Shown: positions 7,963-17,684 of the stretch, one piece after another
Position numbering within the stretch: position 1 is the stretch's first letter
Layout of the letters: every line of letters begins with the position of its first letter
Origin: an uncultured bacterium
GTDB lineage: Bacteria; Spirochaetota; UBA4802; JAGODF01
Reading direction: 5' to 3'
Assembly: GCA_937921485.1 (NCBI GenBank)
Contig: CAKZSV010000016.1
Coordinates: 1 to 64,000, forward strand
DNA length: 64,000 bases
Made by a program: the position numbers and the translations under genes
The notes under the pieces: model-generated
The model's input: the letters and a program-made list of their open reading frames with translations, nothing else
Told to the model about the DNA's origin: nothing
Databases searched by the model: none

Positions 7963-9093
7963 GTGAACAGGGATATAAAAGAGAACAGGGATATAAAAGA
8001 AACGAAACGGCTTTTGCGCGAACTCGATCAAAAAATAAGCGATATGTATTCGGCGCTCGGCATTGAATCTTTGAAGCAAAAAGCCGAAGAGCTGGAGAAG
8101 CAGACACATGCTGAAAATTTCTGGGCTGATGCGCAGAAGGCCTCCAGGGTAAATCAGGAGATAAGCAAAATACGAAAGAAGGTTTCGCCATGGGACGAAC
8201 TGCGCAATCAGGTGCGTGACGAAACGGATCTTTTGGAGATGGCTGAATCGGAGGGCGATGAAGAAATTTTGCGGGAAATTGACGCAAAAATCGACGGCTA
8301 TCTTTCGCGCTACGACATGCTCGAAACCATGGAACTCCTTTCCGATGAATCCGATGCGAATAACGCCTTTGTAAGCATTCACCCGGGAGCAGGCGGCACC
8401 GAGTCGCAGGACTGGGCAAGCATGCTGTTTCGCATGTATCTGCGATGGGCGGAGGAGCACGGGTTTAAGATTGATGTGATCGATTACACCCCAGGAGAAG
8501 AGGCGGGTATAAAAAGCGCCACAATGCTGGTCACGGGCGAAAACGCCTACGGACTTCTCAAGGCTGAAAGGGGGATTCATCGGCTGGTGCGCATATCGCC
8601 GTTTGATGCGAATAAGCGCCGCCATACCTCTTTTGCCGCGGTGGATGTGGTGCCGGAGATCGACGACAACATCGAAATTGAAATAAATGAATCGGATCTT
8701 CGCATCGACACCTACCGTTCATCGGGAGCAGGCGGACAGCATGTTAACACCACCGATTCTGCCGTTCGCATCACGCATATGCCTACCGGCATCGTGGTGC
8801 AGTGCCAGAACGAGAGATCACAGCATAAGAATAGAGCGTTTGCCATGAAAGTGCTCAGGTCGAAATTGTACGAACTGAAAATGAAGGAACTGGAAGAAAA
8901 AACATCGGAAAAAATCGGCGATAAGAAGGACATATCCTGGGGTAATCAGATACGCTCGTATGTATTTCAGCCCTACACGCTGGTGAAGGACCACCGGACC
9001 GGTGAAGAAATCGGTTCCATCGATAGAGTCCTTGACGGCGATATTGACGCATTCATCTATGCCTACTTGAAGAACATGAAGAAACTGGCATAA
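7963..9093 (+). CDS. prfB: Peptide chain release factor 2
   Basis: Terminates translation at UGA and UAA. The 376 residues include the anticodon-like SPF motif (VRISPFDANKRRHTS) and the catalytic GGQ loop (SSGAGGQHVNTTDSAVR). The start is a GTG at 7963 with AAGGA 7 bases upstream. The gene reads as one continuous frame: the usual +1 programmed frameshift near codon 25 is absent. The first codons contain a perfect 18-bp tandem duplication (7965-7982 and 7983-8000), giving NRDIKE twice. Confidence 0.95.
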   Translation: MNRDIKENRDIKETKRLLRELDQKISDMYSALGIESLKQKAEELEKQTHAENFWADAQKASRVNQEISKIRKKVSPWDELRNQVRDETDLLEMAESEGDEEILREIDAKIDGYLSRYDMLETMELLSDESDANNAFVSIHPGAGGTESQDWASMLFRMYLRWAEEHGFKIDVIDYTPGEEAGIKSATMLVTGENAYGLLKAERGIHRLVRISPFDANKRRHTSFAAVDVVPEIDDNIEIEINESDLRIDTYRSSGAGGQHVNTTDSAVRITHMPTGIVVQCQNERSQHKNRAFAMKVLRSKLYELKMKELEEKTSEKIGDKKDISWGNQIRSYVFQPYTLVKDHRTGEEIGSIDRVLDGDIDAFIYAYLKNMKKLA

Positions 9094-9193
9094 GAATTAT
9101 TTCCCGTCACAGTAAATTCTGCTTGAAATATTTACTGCAATGCAAATGTTTGAATGAGAATATGAATGAGAACATCGATAATGAGAGGATTTA

Positions 9194-10111
9194 TTGAAAA
9201 AGAAGAAAGGCTCCATCTTTAAATATTTCGAGCCAATTGATATTTCCTCGGCGATCTCTGCGCCCGACGGAGATGCACGTCCGCTTGATGATGGCCTCGG
9301 TTTTTTTTCCTCCACGCAAAGAAAAGAAAACCTTTTTTTGAACAGGTTCTCCGGAAACGACATCATGGATATTGCCGCAAGAGTCGGCATGGTTGCCCAT
9401 CTGAAAAATCTTGGGTTTGAGAATCTTTTCGCGGTTGTGGAACGCGATGAAGCGATGATTCACTACCTGAAAATATATTATGATAATCAAAATCCGCAGA
9501 ATCTGCTGATCGACTTGAGGCTTTCCGAGTCGAGGTTTGTGCCAAAGGGCGAAGCGTTTGCAAAAAGCGGCATCGCAACGCTCGACATGATTGTCATCGA
9601 GTGGCTCTCGGCCGAGAATCCAGGAAATATCTTCGATCCTACAAAGCCGCAGCTTCCCGGGCAAAAAAAGCCAGGGCTCGGATGCCTCAACTATCTCATG
9701 GAAATGATGTACATCGTGGGGCGGGAAGTCATCAAAGACGGTTTTATGGATATTCCTGATCACATGCACGGCGCGATTATGTATTCGCGGAAATTCAAAT
9801 TTTTTAATCCCGTGCATGAGGCGATACTCCAGGCCATAATCCGCGATTTGAAAGGGCACTCTCTTCTGGATATTTCATGGGGCATGATTACCGGTACGAT
9901 TGTCGATGCGGCAACGAACGCTCCCCAGGTGTACGATCCTTCCGAGCAGATCTTTCCGCTTTCGCGCAGGATGAAAAATTATTTCAAATCGAAAGAATAT
10001 CAGAAGAAGTTCGATGAAGTATATAAGAAAAAGCGCTACAGGTTCGATTATGAGAAGATGACCGCGTTGCGCGATGAGATATTAAAAAGCAAAAAGGCAG
10101 TGGAGCTTTGA
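9194..10111 (+). CDS. Conserved-looking cytoplasmic protein of unknown function
   Basis: 305 residues; I do not recognise the family. It is soluble, with a basic N-terminus (KKKKGSIFKYFEPID) and a Lys-rich C-terminal helix. The middle shows MDIAARVGMVAHLKNLGFENLFAVVERDEA and ATLDMIVIEWLSAENP, which suggests an alpha/beta fold. The start is TTG at 9194 with AGAGGA 6 bases upstream, the same ribosome-site style as other genes here. It follows prfB by 100 bases in the same direction and may be cotranscribed. A weak hairpin plus T-run follows (about 10112-10138). Confidence 0.5.
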   Translation: MKKKKGSIFKYFEPIDISSAISAPDGDARPLDDGLGFFSSTQRKENLFLNRFSGNDIMDIAARVGMVAHLKNLGFENLFAVVERDEAMIHYLKIYYDNQNPQNLLIDLRLSESRFVPKGEAFAKSGIATLDMIVIEWLSAENPGNIFDPTKPQLPGQKKPGLGCLNYLMEMMYIVGREVIKDGFMDIPDHMHGAIMYSRKFKFFNPVHEAILQAIIRDLKGHSLLDISWGMITGTIVDAATNAPQVYDPSEQIFPLSRRMKNYFKSKEYQKKFDEVYKKKRYRFDYEKMTALRDEILKSKKAVEL

Positions 10112-10137
10112 GCCCTATCCTTTATGAGGCTTTTTGA

Positions 10138-10500
10138 TTAAAATTCCAATCCATGTTGCAGTATTTCGATAATAAAAGAATTTCTTTCTTTTATCAATAA
10201 TTCAATTTCTGATGGATGATATACAATTAATTCCACGGGTACCGGTATCTCGTTGAAATAATGGTAATATTTCAAAGGTCGTCTGATGCTATCGTTACCA
10301 GCATCCCGTGTGATTATGAGAATATCGATATCGCTGCGCCCGGTGTGCTCATTTTTCGCGATTGAACCGAACAGTAGTACTTTCTCAACAGAAGGATTGT
10401 CATATTTGATCTTTTTTACGATTTCTGAAACTTTTGTTAAAACAGCATCTCTATCCAGATATCGAGCTTTTACAGAATTTGATGATTTCGTCACAAGCAT
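10138..10500 (-). CDS. MNT-type nucleotidyltransferase, antitoxin of a HEPN pair
   Basis: 120 residues with the minimal nucleotidyltransferase signature GSIAKNEHTGRSDIDILIITR and a second acidic strand (VPVELIVY). MNT proteins of this size usually partner a HEPN protein and can neutralise it, in characterised cases by AMPylation. The start ATG at 10498-10500 has AGGA 8 bases upstream and lies inside the 3' end of the HEPN gene (50-base overlap), which ties translation of the two together. Confidence 0.8.
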   Translation of the reverse strand: MLVTKSSNSVKARYLDRDAVLTKVSEIVKKIKYDNPSVEKVLLFGSIAKNEHTGRSDIDILIITRDAGNDSIRRPLKYYHYFNEIPVPVELIVYHPSEIELLIKERNSFIIEILQHGLEF

Positions 10501-10840
10501 CGGTTGAATCCTGTGCCATTCTGCGATTATAATAATCCGATGGTTTTCCCATGCTAAAGCCATTCGGATAACGAGTTGGTATATAAAATGTATCTAAAAG
10601 CTGTGCTTTTTCAAGTATTATTTCAGGAATTTCGATTTTTTCTTTTATTATTTTCAATATTCCCACTATTGAGTGTCCCCAAACATCGAATCCTAAGAAC
10701 ATCGAAAGCGCTTTAACGGCTTTTTCTGCGGCTTGCTGAGACGTGAAGCAGCACCAGTTGTAATATCCGTGCTGGAGGTCCAGATGAGCTTTTTGCGCAT
10801 CGATTGTCGCTTCTTCAAGCCAGTCTTTATATCGGTTCAT
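10451..10840 (-). CDS. HEPN-domain protein, putative toxin partner
   Basis: 129 residues, all helical, with the HEPN signature YYNWCCFTSQQAAEKAVKAL followed by WGHSI and a C-terminal Tyr/Arg segment (DTFYIPTRYP). This subtype lacks the canonical R-x4-6-H RNase motif, so the activity is uncertain; it may be a nucleotide- or ligand-binding HEPN. Encoded upstream of and overlapping its MNT partner. Confidence 0.8.
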   Translation of the reverse strand: MNRYKDWLEEATIDAQKAHLDLQHGYYNWCCFTSQQAAEKAVKALSMFLGFDVWGHSIVGILKIIKEKIEIPEIILEKAQLLDTFYIPTRYPNGFSMGKPSDYYNRRMAQDSTDACDEIIKFCKSSISG

Positions 10841-10881
10841 TGCTGATTCTTAAAAAAATTCATTTGTAGTGTGAATGCTGT

Positions 10882-12879
10882 TCAAACGACAGCCATTCCA
10901 TATCCCGGAATCTTTTTTCCGAGAACCCGCTTTGCTTTCGCGGTGTGATTGAGCACAATCTTCAATTCCTTTCCTTCCGTATCGGTTCTTCGTATCACTT
11001 CAATGCCCATGCCGTACCATTTCGGTTCAAGGCCTGCCGTTTTGAAAATCTTTCTGTAGAGGAAGAAAATGCCCAAATCATTCAATGAGGTGCCGAGATA
11101 ATACACGCGGCCGTTGCCGAAATTGTTCACGGTGATGCAGGGAGATCCGCGGTAAAACTTTTTCCGGTCGGTGTATCGTGCAAGCACTTCGGCGCTGCCG
11201 GGCTCCAGAATATCCGCCCATACCTCGCCTTTTGCGGGAATAAGGCCGATGCGTATGCCGACTTTTTCCTGGCCCAGAGCCTCGAATTCGCGGATTTTCA
11301 CGCCGGCAAGTTCGGTGAAAAGTCCCGGGAATGCTTTGCGTATTGTGTGGTTGTTCATATCGCGCGTGCCGCTTCGCCAGCCGAGGATGAGCGTGCCGCC
11401 GTCGCGCACCCATTCAGCGAGGTCTTCGACGAACTTCGCATCAGCCATCTGATACAGCGGGAGCGATACTATCTTGTAATTTTCAAGCGCAATATTGTGC
11501 GGCGTGCGCACGTCTGCATTTATGTTGAAAAGCACGTACGGGGCGAAGTGTCTGGCCAGTTCCATCGCGTAGCCGAGCTGCAAATACGGGGAGGGAGTAT
11601 AATAAAGCCCCTTCGAAAGATATTGCCGCTTTATGATGCGGATATTGTCCATCTCATACACAAGGCATGCCTTTGCCGTAACGGGTTCGCTTCCGATGCG
11701 GTTGAAAAGCGCGCGATGATTTTTTATGTTTTCCCTGATGGCGGCATAACGCTTTGTCTCTTCATTATCCGGCTCGATGATGCCGTGGCAGAGCTGCTCC
11801 TGCCCGTACGGTACGGTGCGCCAGCGGAAATAGGAAATGCGGTTTGCGCCGTGCGCAATTGCCTGGTTTGTCCATAACGCCATCTGTGCTTCCGGTGGGC
11901 GATACCCCAGGCATGCGTGTCCCTGAAAACCGGAGATCTGTTCGAGCACCGAGAATGCCCGGTTTTCTTTGAGGCCGCGCACGTGCGAAAGGATGAACGA
12001 ATTGAAATAATAGGGCAGGGGTTCTTTCATATCGCCCCACACCGGATAGTTGTCGTAGCCGACGATATCGAGTTTCTGAAAAAGCTTCTGCCAGTCCACC
12101 ACCGTGCCAATTGGCGGCATATACAGATTGGTGGTGATGAATTGCTCCCGGCGCACGTGCGCGCGGAGAATGTCCATCTGCCGATGGGCAAACCTTACAG
12201 CACTATCGGATGAAAACCGGTCGTAATCCAGCAGCAGACCCGGGTTGAGGTCAGTACTGAACGGCTCACGCGCCACAGGAGCCTGTTCGAATTGTGTGAG
12301 CATGCGACCCCAGAATACATTTCCCCAGGCCTCATTGAGCGCGCCAATCGTTTTGTATTGTGCTTTCAGCCACCCATGCCATGCCTTTTTACAGTGGTCG
12401 CAGACGCAGATATCGCTTCCCTCATGCGCAATTTCATTGTCGATTTGCCATCCCGCCACAGCCGGATGTGAGCCGAAATGCTTCGCCACCGCTTCGACGA
12501 TTTTATCGGCATGTTTTAAGTAGGTGGGAGAATTGAGACAGGCCTCGCGGCGGCTTCCCCAATCCTTTATTTTTCCGGAAGGATGAATCCGCACCACTGA
12601 CGGATCCGTCTCGTAGAGCCATGCGGGCAGGGTTGCGGTGGGCGTTCCTAAAATCACCGAAAGCCCTTCAGCTTCGCAGAGCTTCAATACTTCATCGAAC
12701 AGAGAAAAGTCGTACCGGCCCTTTTTCGGTTCAAGGAGCGCCCAGGCGAATTCCATCAGCCGCACCTCGTCTGCACCCATGGCGCGGATGCGTGCAAGGT
12801 CGGATTTCCACAGGGATGTATCCCACTGCTCGGGATAGTAGACCACGCCGAATTTCACTCCTCGATGCGTTCTGAACAT
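10882..12879 (-). CDS. Beta-galactosidase, glycoside hydrolase family 42
   Basis: 665 residues. Starts straight into the catalytic barrel (GVVYYPEQWD), has the acid/base glutamate in WQIDNEIAHEG (E149), the nucleophile glutamate in VLEQISGFQG (E313) and a CVCDHC metal site, then the trimerisation and C-terminal beta domains of GH42. No signal peptide, so it acts on imported galactosides in the cytoplasm. It is the last gene of a four-gene galactose operon, 5 bases after the alpha-galactosidase. Natural substrates may be plant galactosides; beta-galactosyl-glycerol is a plausible one (inference). Confidence 0.92.
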   Translation of the reverse strand: MFRTHRGVKFGVVYYPEQWDTSLWKSDLARIRAMGADEVRLMEFAWALLEPKKGRYDFSLFDEVLKLCEAEGLSVILGTPTATLPAWLYETDPSVVRIHPSGKIKDWGSRREACLNSPTYLKHADKIVEAVAKHFGSHPAVAGWQIDNEIAHEGSDICVCDHCKKAWHGWLKAQYKTIGALNEAWGNVFWGRMLTQFEQAPVAREPFSTDLNPGLLLDYDRFSSDSAVRFAHRQMDILRAHVRREQFITTNLYMPPIGTVVDWQKLFQKLDIVGYDNYPVWGDMKEPLPYYFNSFILSHVRGLKENRAFSVLEQISGFQGHACLGYRPPEAQMALWTNQAIAHGANRISYFRWRTVPYGQEQLCHGIIEPDNEETKRYAAIRENIKNHRALFNRIGSEPVTAKACLVYEMDNIRIIKRQYLSKGLYYTPSPYLQLGYAMELARHFAPYVLFNINADVRTPHNIALENYKIVSLPLYQMADAKFVEDLAEWVRDGGTLILGWRSGTRDMNNHTIRKAFPGLFTELAGVKIREFEALGQEKVGIRIGLIPAKGEVWADILEPGSAEVLARYTDRKKFYRGSPCITVNNFGNGRVYYLGTSLNDLGIFFLYRKIFKTAGLEPKWYGMGIEVIRRTDTEGKELKIVLNHTAKAKRVLGKKIPGYGMAVV

Positions 12880-12884
12880 GGCAT

Positions 12885-14906
12885 TTACTCCATGATGATT
12901 TTGATGAGATGAACTCCCGGAATGACTTCCTTGCTTTCAGCATGAGCGCCATTTATGGAATATTTTCCTGCTTTTGCTACGCGCACGAATACCGCGTTCG
13001 GCCTTTGCGCGCTGCGATGCAGTTTCACGATGAAATTTTTTCCAGATGCCTTGAACGAATCAATTTCGCTTGAGGGGAAGATATGCCCCGATGAACCCGC
13101 AAGCGACGGCATTCTTTCGGAAAGCCGGAGAAAGCACTGCGTTTCGTGAGGACGAAGCACGAAGGTCGATGTTCCCGGCACAAAATCAACTTCGCCCGTG
13201 CGCGCGTCATTCCGGCAAAAGGCGCCGTCGGGGAGCGTACACTCGGCAGTTTCATCGCGCAGGTTTGCCCGGACAAAATACGAAAGATTGCCGATGGAAA
13301 AACGAATTTCGTACATGCCGCTGTCGTTACGCACGGATTCGATGTTTTTAGAACGCAGAGGAAAATGCGCACGATAGTAACGAAGCGTGTTCTCGGAATA
13401 GTGTGCCACATCGTCCGAGGTGAACACCAGCCCGCCGAAAATATTATTTAAAATAAAAAGCGTATTTTTCTCATCGGGAGAAAGTGAATTGTTTTCATCG
13501 CGGAGAATGAACACGTCGGGGTCATTGAAAAACGCATGGCCGCTCAAATGCCGCCGCCCGATGGTGCTGGTAAGCGAGTGCTTCGTGTCAACGCGCTCGC
13601 GGTAGCGCATGAATTTTAAAAGGCGGTCTTCCCATTTGAGCGCCACATCTCCGCCTATGCGGCAGTATTCAACAAGTCCAAACGCGGGACCGAGAGGCAC
13701 GCCGCAGCCCAGAATTTTCTTTCCGCGCACGCAGCGGCGGAGCAGCTCCATGGCATCGCGCATGATTTTTCCGCGGCTTTTGCCTTTCCTGGGAATGATT
13801 GCCGCGGCGTAGAGGAAGTCGAGCTTCACCATGTCGAAGTTCCAGTCGCGAAGGACTGCGGCAAAAACATCTTCGATATAGCTTCGCGCCTGATCGTGGT
13901 AGATGTCGAGCGCGTAGAAATCGCCGCTCCAGCCGGGGTTCCATCCCGCGGCGATTGGATTTCCCATTTCGTCTTTTACCAGCCAGTTTTTGTGCTGGGA
14001 AAAGAGCTGTGATTTTTTTTCGCAGATAAACGGCGCAAGCCAGAGCCCCGCCATATATCCGGCTTTATGAATTTCATCGGCGATTTTTTTCATGCCATCT
14101 GGAAATTCCGGTTTAATCGAACGCCAGTCGCCCACCGCGGTCTGATATCCATCATCGATTTGTATGATGTCCAGAGGGATATTGTTTTCGGCAAGCGCGC
14201 GCGCATTGCCGAGGATGATGTCTTCAGAAATCTTTGTATAATAATTATACCAGCTTGTCCAACCGGTGGTCACGTCCGCGCGTGGCTTCAGATTGCAGAG
14301 ATTGAAATAGCTTTCGAACACTTTTTGCTCTTCGCCGGTGGCGATGAACACGTCAAGCACAGGAAGATTTCTGTCAAGTTCAAGTCCCTCGCAATCTTTG
14401 ATGATGGTGAATGCGTGATTGCGCGTCTGGTATTGAAAAATCGTATAGCCTTCACTTTCTGAAAGCGAGCCGATAAGCGCAATGGCAGTATTTCTCCGGA
14501 TATAGGTGTAGGTGTGGGAATGAAATTCACCCTCCTTTCCCGAATAGGGATAGAAATGAATGTCGCCGTAGCGGTGCATTTTAATCAGGCGCATGATGCC
14601 CCGAAGCGGCAGAAGTTTTTCGCCCACGGCAAACTCGCGGCTGTCGGTCCATGACTGATAGCCATTGCAATAGACGGTATCGGTTTCAAGGAAATTGAAT
14701 GCGCATGAAAGATGAAGCGCTCGAAGCACAATGTTCCCCTCGGGGCGAAGCTGAATTTTCAGGCGCTGTCCGCCCTGCTCCGGTTTTATGGAAGATACGG
14801 CAGTGAGTCCCTCGAATTTGTTGTCCTTGCCGATGACGATGTTTCCTTCGTATTCGCGCCTGCGGAATTCGTAGCGCACAAAGCCTTCTTTGATGGTGAT
14901 ATTCAT
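12885..14906 (-). CDS. Alpha-galactosidase, glycoside hydrolase family 36
   Basis: 673 residues, cytoplasmic. Shows the GH36 layout: N-terminal beta-sandwich (NGYQSWTDSREF), then the barrel with GWTSWYNYYTKISED, IQIDDGYQ, the nucleophile Asp in MVKLDFLYA (D363) and the acid/base Asp in CRIGGDVALKWEDR (D420). The ATG overlaps the galK stop by four bases. It would release galactose from alpha-1,6 galactosides (melibiose, raffinose, or digalactosyl-glycerol), feeding galK and galE. Confidence 0.92.
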   Translation of the reverse strand: MNITIKEGFVRYEFRRREYEGNIVIGKDNKFEGLTAVSSIKPEQGGQRLKIQLRPEGNIVLRALHLSCAFNFLETDTVYCNGYQSWTDSREFAVGEKLLPLRGIMRLIKMHRYGDIHFYPYSGKEGEFHSHTYTYIRRNTAIALIGSLSESEGYTIFQYQTRNHAFTIIKDCEGLELDRNLPVLDVFIATGEEQKVFESYFNLCNLKPRADVTTGWTSWYNYYTKISEDIILGNARALAENNIPLDIIQIDDGYQTAVGDWRSIKPEFPDGMKKIADEIHKAGYMAGLWLAPFICEKKSQLFSQHKNWLVKDEMGNPIAAGWNPGWSGDFYALDIYHDQARSYIEDVFAAVLRDWNFDMVKLDFLYAAAIIPRKGKSRGKIMRDAMELLRRCVRGKKILGCGVPLGPAFGLVEYCRIGGDVALKWEDRLLKFMRYRERVDTKHSLTSTIGRRHLSGHAFFNDPDVFILRDENNSLSPDEKNTLFILNNIFGGLVFTSDDVAHYSENTLRYYRAHFPLRSKNIESVRNDSGMYEIRFSIGNLSYFVRANLRDETAECTLPDGAFCRNDARTGEVDFVPGTSTFVLRPHETQCFLRLSERMPSLAGSSGHIFPSSEIDSFKASGKNFIVKLHRSAQRPNAVFVRVAKAGKYSINGAHAESKEVIPGVHLIKIIME

Positions 14907-16075
14907 AATTGCACCTCAGATAAGATTCCCACACCGTCCGATGTGGTGCATTGATAAAATTCGGCAGAAAGTCCGGTTTTTTCCTGATATACCTTCCCGA
15001 CGTGTTCAATGAGTTTTTCGGCGGCATCCCTTTTCACCAGCGCGATGGCGCATCCCCCAAATCCCGCGCCGGTCATCCGCGCGCCGATGCAGCCTTCCGC
15101 GCTTCGTGCCGCGCTTACAAGGGTATCGAGTTCAAGTCCGCTGACTTCATAATCGTCTTTCAAAGAGGTATGCGATGCGTCCAGAAGCCTTCCCAGTTCT
15201 AAAAGATTTCCTTTTTCAAGCGCTTCAACTGCCGCCTTCACGCGAAGCTGTTCGGTGATGACATGCCGCGCGCGTTGTGCGATAACGGGTTCTCGGATGT
15301 CGTGCAAATCATCTTCCACTGCCTCAACAAGATATTTGATATTCTTTTTTTTTTGAATAATTTCAAGCGCTTTCCGGCATTCATAAAGCCGCTCGTTGTA
15401 TTTCGATTCCACCAGGTTGCGCGGCTTTTTCGTGTTCATGATGAGGATGAGATACTCGCCAGGCAGAAGGGGCACATGCCTGAACGTGATATCCGAGGTA
15501 TTCAATAACAGCGCGTGGTCTTTTTTGCCCAGCGCGATGCTCATCTGGTCCATAATGCCGCACTGCACGCCGATGAACTCGTTTTCCACGCGCTGGCACA
15601 GCAGCGCCATCTCGGTGCGGGAGGCATCGTTCTTTAGCATCGAAGGCTCAAGGATGGCGGCCATAAGGCATTCGATGCATGCCGAAGAAGAAAGGCCGGA
15701 GCTTTTCGGAAGCGTGCTTTCAAGGTAGATGTGCATGCCCGGCGGATGGTATCCTGCTGCTTTCAGATAGCGCACAATGCCGCGCGGAAAATTTCCCCAG
15801 GGAGTTGATGCATCGAGAAGAATTTCTTTTGAAAGCGCAATGCGCACTTCCTGCTCGGGAAAATCAGCGGAGCGAACGACCACCTCATCGCCATCGGTTT
15901 CTTTTGCAACTGCATACATGCCCAGGCTGATGGCCGCAGGAAACACAAGACCGCCATTGTAGTCGATATGCTCGCCAATGATGTTCACCCTGCCGGGGGA
16001 AAAGTACACCTTTGCGCCGTGCGCCGGACCGAAGTGATGCTCAAAGCGCTCAATCGTGTGCGTTATATCATGCAT
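14903..16075 (-). CDS. galK: Galactokinase
   Basis: Phosphorylates galactose to galactose-1-phosphate (Leloir pathway), GHMP kinase fold. 390 residues with the signature PGRVNIIGEHIDYNGG, the ATP loop LPKSSGLSSSA and the C-terminal motif GARMTGAGFGGCAIAL. Its start overlaps the 3' end of the upstream glycosyltransferase by 8 bases and its stop overlaps the alpha-galactosidase start, so the operon is translationally coupled. No galT is seen in the window. Confidence 0.95.
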   Translation of the reverse strand: MHDITHTIERFEHHFGPAHGAKVYFSPGRVNIIGEHIDYNGGLVFPAAISLGMYAVAKETDGDEVVVRSADFPEQEVRIALSKEILLDASTPWGNFPRGIVRYLKAAGYHPPGMHIYLESTLPKSSGLSSSACIECLMAAILEPSMLKNDASRTEMALLCQRVENEFIGVQCGIMDQMSIALGKKDHALLLNTSDITFRHVPLLPGEYLILIMNTKKPRNLVESKYNERLYECRKALEIIQKKKNIKYLVEAVEDDLHDIREPVIAQRARHVITEQLRVKAAVEALEKGNLLELGRLLDASHTSLKDDYEVSGLELDTLVSAARSAEGCIGARMTGAGFGGCAIALVKRDAAEKLIEHVGKVYQEKTGLSAEFYQCTTSDGVGILSEVQL

Positions 16076-17516
16076 GGCCCTGCCATTTCATTGCGCGCGT
16101 TACCACATTGTAGGCGCCATCGTAGGTGCCGATTTTTTTCTGCTTCACGATGTGCTCGCAGTACATCGAAAGCAAATCGTCCTCGTTGACCAGCAAATCG
16201 ATTGCCTGAACAATGAAATCCCCGGTTTCGCATTCGAGCGTGCCGTCGCCGACCTCGGAGCTTCGGATGGCGCCCCATGCCTCATGTCCGCCCACGCGCT
16301 TGATGAGAAGCTTCGGCACCGGATAAAACGCCAGCTCGCTTGGCTTGGTGATGAGCACATCAGAGGCGCGCATGAGACAATTGGTGGTATAGACTGCCGC
16401 GAAGATATCGCGGTTGAAGAAAAGATGCGTGCCGGAAACATCGCGCGAAAGCGCCGTGCTTGCAAACGAATGTGCATCCTTCCATTCAAGATAGCTTGAT
16501 GATGAAAGGGAGAGGGAATCGATTTTTTTCTTAATCGCTTCATACACATTCTGGTGGTCGCCGCAATTGACAAAAAGCATCGCCGCATCTTTTTGTATGT
16601 AGGGCGCAAGATGTTCGATGATGGCTAACGTGAGGTCGAGCTGCGCGCCGGCACCGCCGATGGAGATGAGAAAGCGCCGCGGTTTTTTCGATTTCATGCG
16701 GCGGATGCGTGATGCGCAATCTTTCTCGATGTTTGTCACCAGCTCGTGGTCGATATTGTGCCCCACCATGGCGATGTCGGTCGCGGGAATAGGCGAAAGC
16801 GCCTTTCCTTTTTTGTCCATGTTCTTTAAGGTGCGATAGCCCATATACACCGACGGCGTCTGAACGCAGTGCAAAGCTCCTTCGGTGAGATGAAGCCCCA
16901 AAGGCCAGTTGTCGGGAATCATGTTTATCACGCGCGATTTGTTCGCTTTCAGCGCTGCCAGCGCCGCCCAGGCGTGGGTGGCAATGACGGGAAGCTCATC
17001 AGGCAAATCGCGAAAGAGCGGCGCCATGAGCTCGCACATATAGGTGAATTCCACATTGGTGGAAAGCTTCTTCATGCCTTCTGCCATCAGCGGTTCCCAG
17101 TAGAGGGTGTTGAAAAGCGCGCTTTTCTGCGAAAGGCGCGAACCGAGCGAATAGAGCTTTTCAATATGACGCACGATTTTTGCGCCGGTGCTGTCCTCGT
17201 ATGCAAGGATGTCGAGCCAGTAGGGCGTGATGCCCATGGAATGCGCGGCCGAGGCGATTGACATCGCCGGCCGGTAATGCCCGTAGCCCATGCGGATGGT
17301 GCCGAGCACCAGCGCTTTTTTCGTTTTAAGCGGTTCCCCCCACGGACCGAGGATCAGGTTATGAATACCAAGGATTTTCCCGAGAGTTTGGTTGGCTTCC
17401 GCCGTATAGGGAAAACGTCGCGTGTCATCGTGCTTGAATTTTTTTGCGAAGCTGTCGCGCTTGCGGATTGCTCGCCGTTCAATTGCTGACGGAATATTAT
17501 TGTTGAATATTTTCAT
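16068..17516 (-). CDS. MGDG-synthase/MurG-like glycosyltransferase family protein
   Basis: 482 residues from the ATG at 17514-17516, which has GGGGG 5 bases upstream. The segment LVLGTIRMGYGHYRPAMSIASAA matches the glycine-rich donor-domain loop of monogalactosyldiacylglycerol synthase and MurG-like GT-B enzymes, and a second domain (RFLISIGGAGAQLDLTLAI, ITKPSELAFYPVPKLLI) fits the UDP-sugar half. Being first in a galactose operon and divergent from galE, it may use UDP-galactose to make a glycolipid or polysaccharide. Substrate is inferred. I recall similar proteins as a domain of unknown function in spirochaetes. Confidence 0.6.
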   Translation of the reverse strand: MKIFNNNIPSAIERRAIRKRDSFAKKFKHDDTRRFPYTAEANQTLGKILGIHNLILGPWGEPLKTKKALVLGTIRMGYGHYRPAMSIASAAHSMGITPYWLDILAYEDSTGAKIVRHIEKLYSLGSRLSQKSALFNTLYWEPLMAEGMKKLSTNVEFTYMCELMAPLFRDLPDELPVIATHAWAALAALKANKSRVINMIPDNWPLGLHLTEGALHCVQTPSVYMGYRTLKNMDKKGKALSPIPATDIAMVGHNIDHELVTNIEKDCASRIRRMKSKKPRRFLISIGGAGAQLDLTLAIIEHLAPYIQKDAAMLFVNCGDHQNVYEAIKKKIDSLSLSSSSYLEWKDAHSFASTALSRDVSGTHLFFNRDIFAAVYTTNCLMRASDVLITKPSELAFYPVPKLLIKRVGGHEAWGAIRSSEVGDGTLECETGDFIVQAIDLLVNEDDLLSMYCEHIVKQKKIGTYDGAYNVVTRAMKWQGHA

Positions 17517-17604
17517 ACGTACCCCCGAATGTTTCGTATCAGATGCGGATATTTTTTTCAAGAAAAATACCCGGCGAACTTCGATTTCTTGAAAAGAGAA
17601 TAAC

Positions 17605-17633
17605 AATATATCCATAAGGATTTTTCTTGTCAA
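17605..17633 (-). promoter_or_regulatory. Consensus promoter of the glycosyltransferase-galK-galactosidase operon
   Basis: Minus strand: TTGACA, 17 bases, TATATT. The spacer contains ATCC-TTAT-GGAT, an inverted repeat that resembles the spacers of the promoters at 30640-30668 and 37863-37891. Its -35 box overlaps the -35 box of the galE promoter. Confidence 0.75.
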
Positions 17634-17655
17634 TCTTTTCGTGCGATGCCATAAT
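17627..17655 (+). promoter_or_regulatory. Promoter of galE, back to back with the galactose operon promoter
   Basis: TTGTCA (17627-17632), 17 bases, CATAAT (17650-17655), 29 bases before the galE ATG. The two divergent -35 boxes share five base pairs, so only one polymerase can bind at a time. Confidence 0.65.
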
Positions 17656-17684
17656 GGATAATTCACCTGATCTGGAGGATAATT

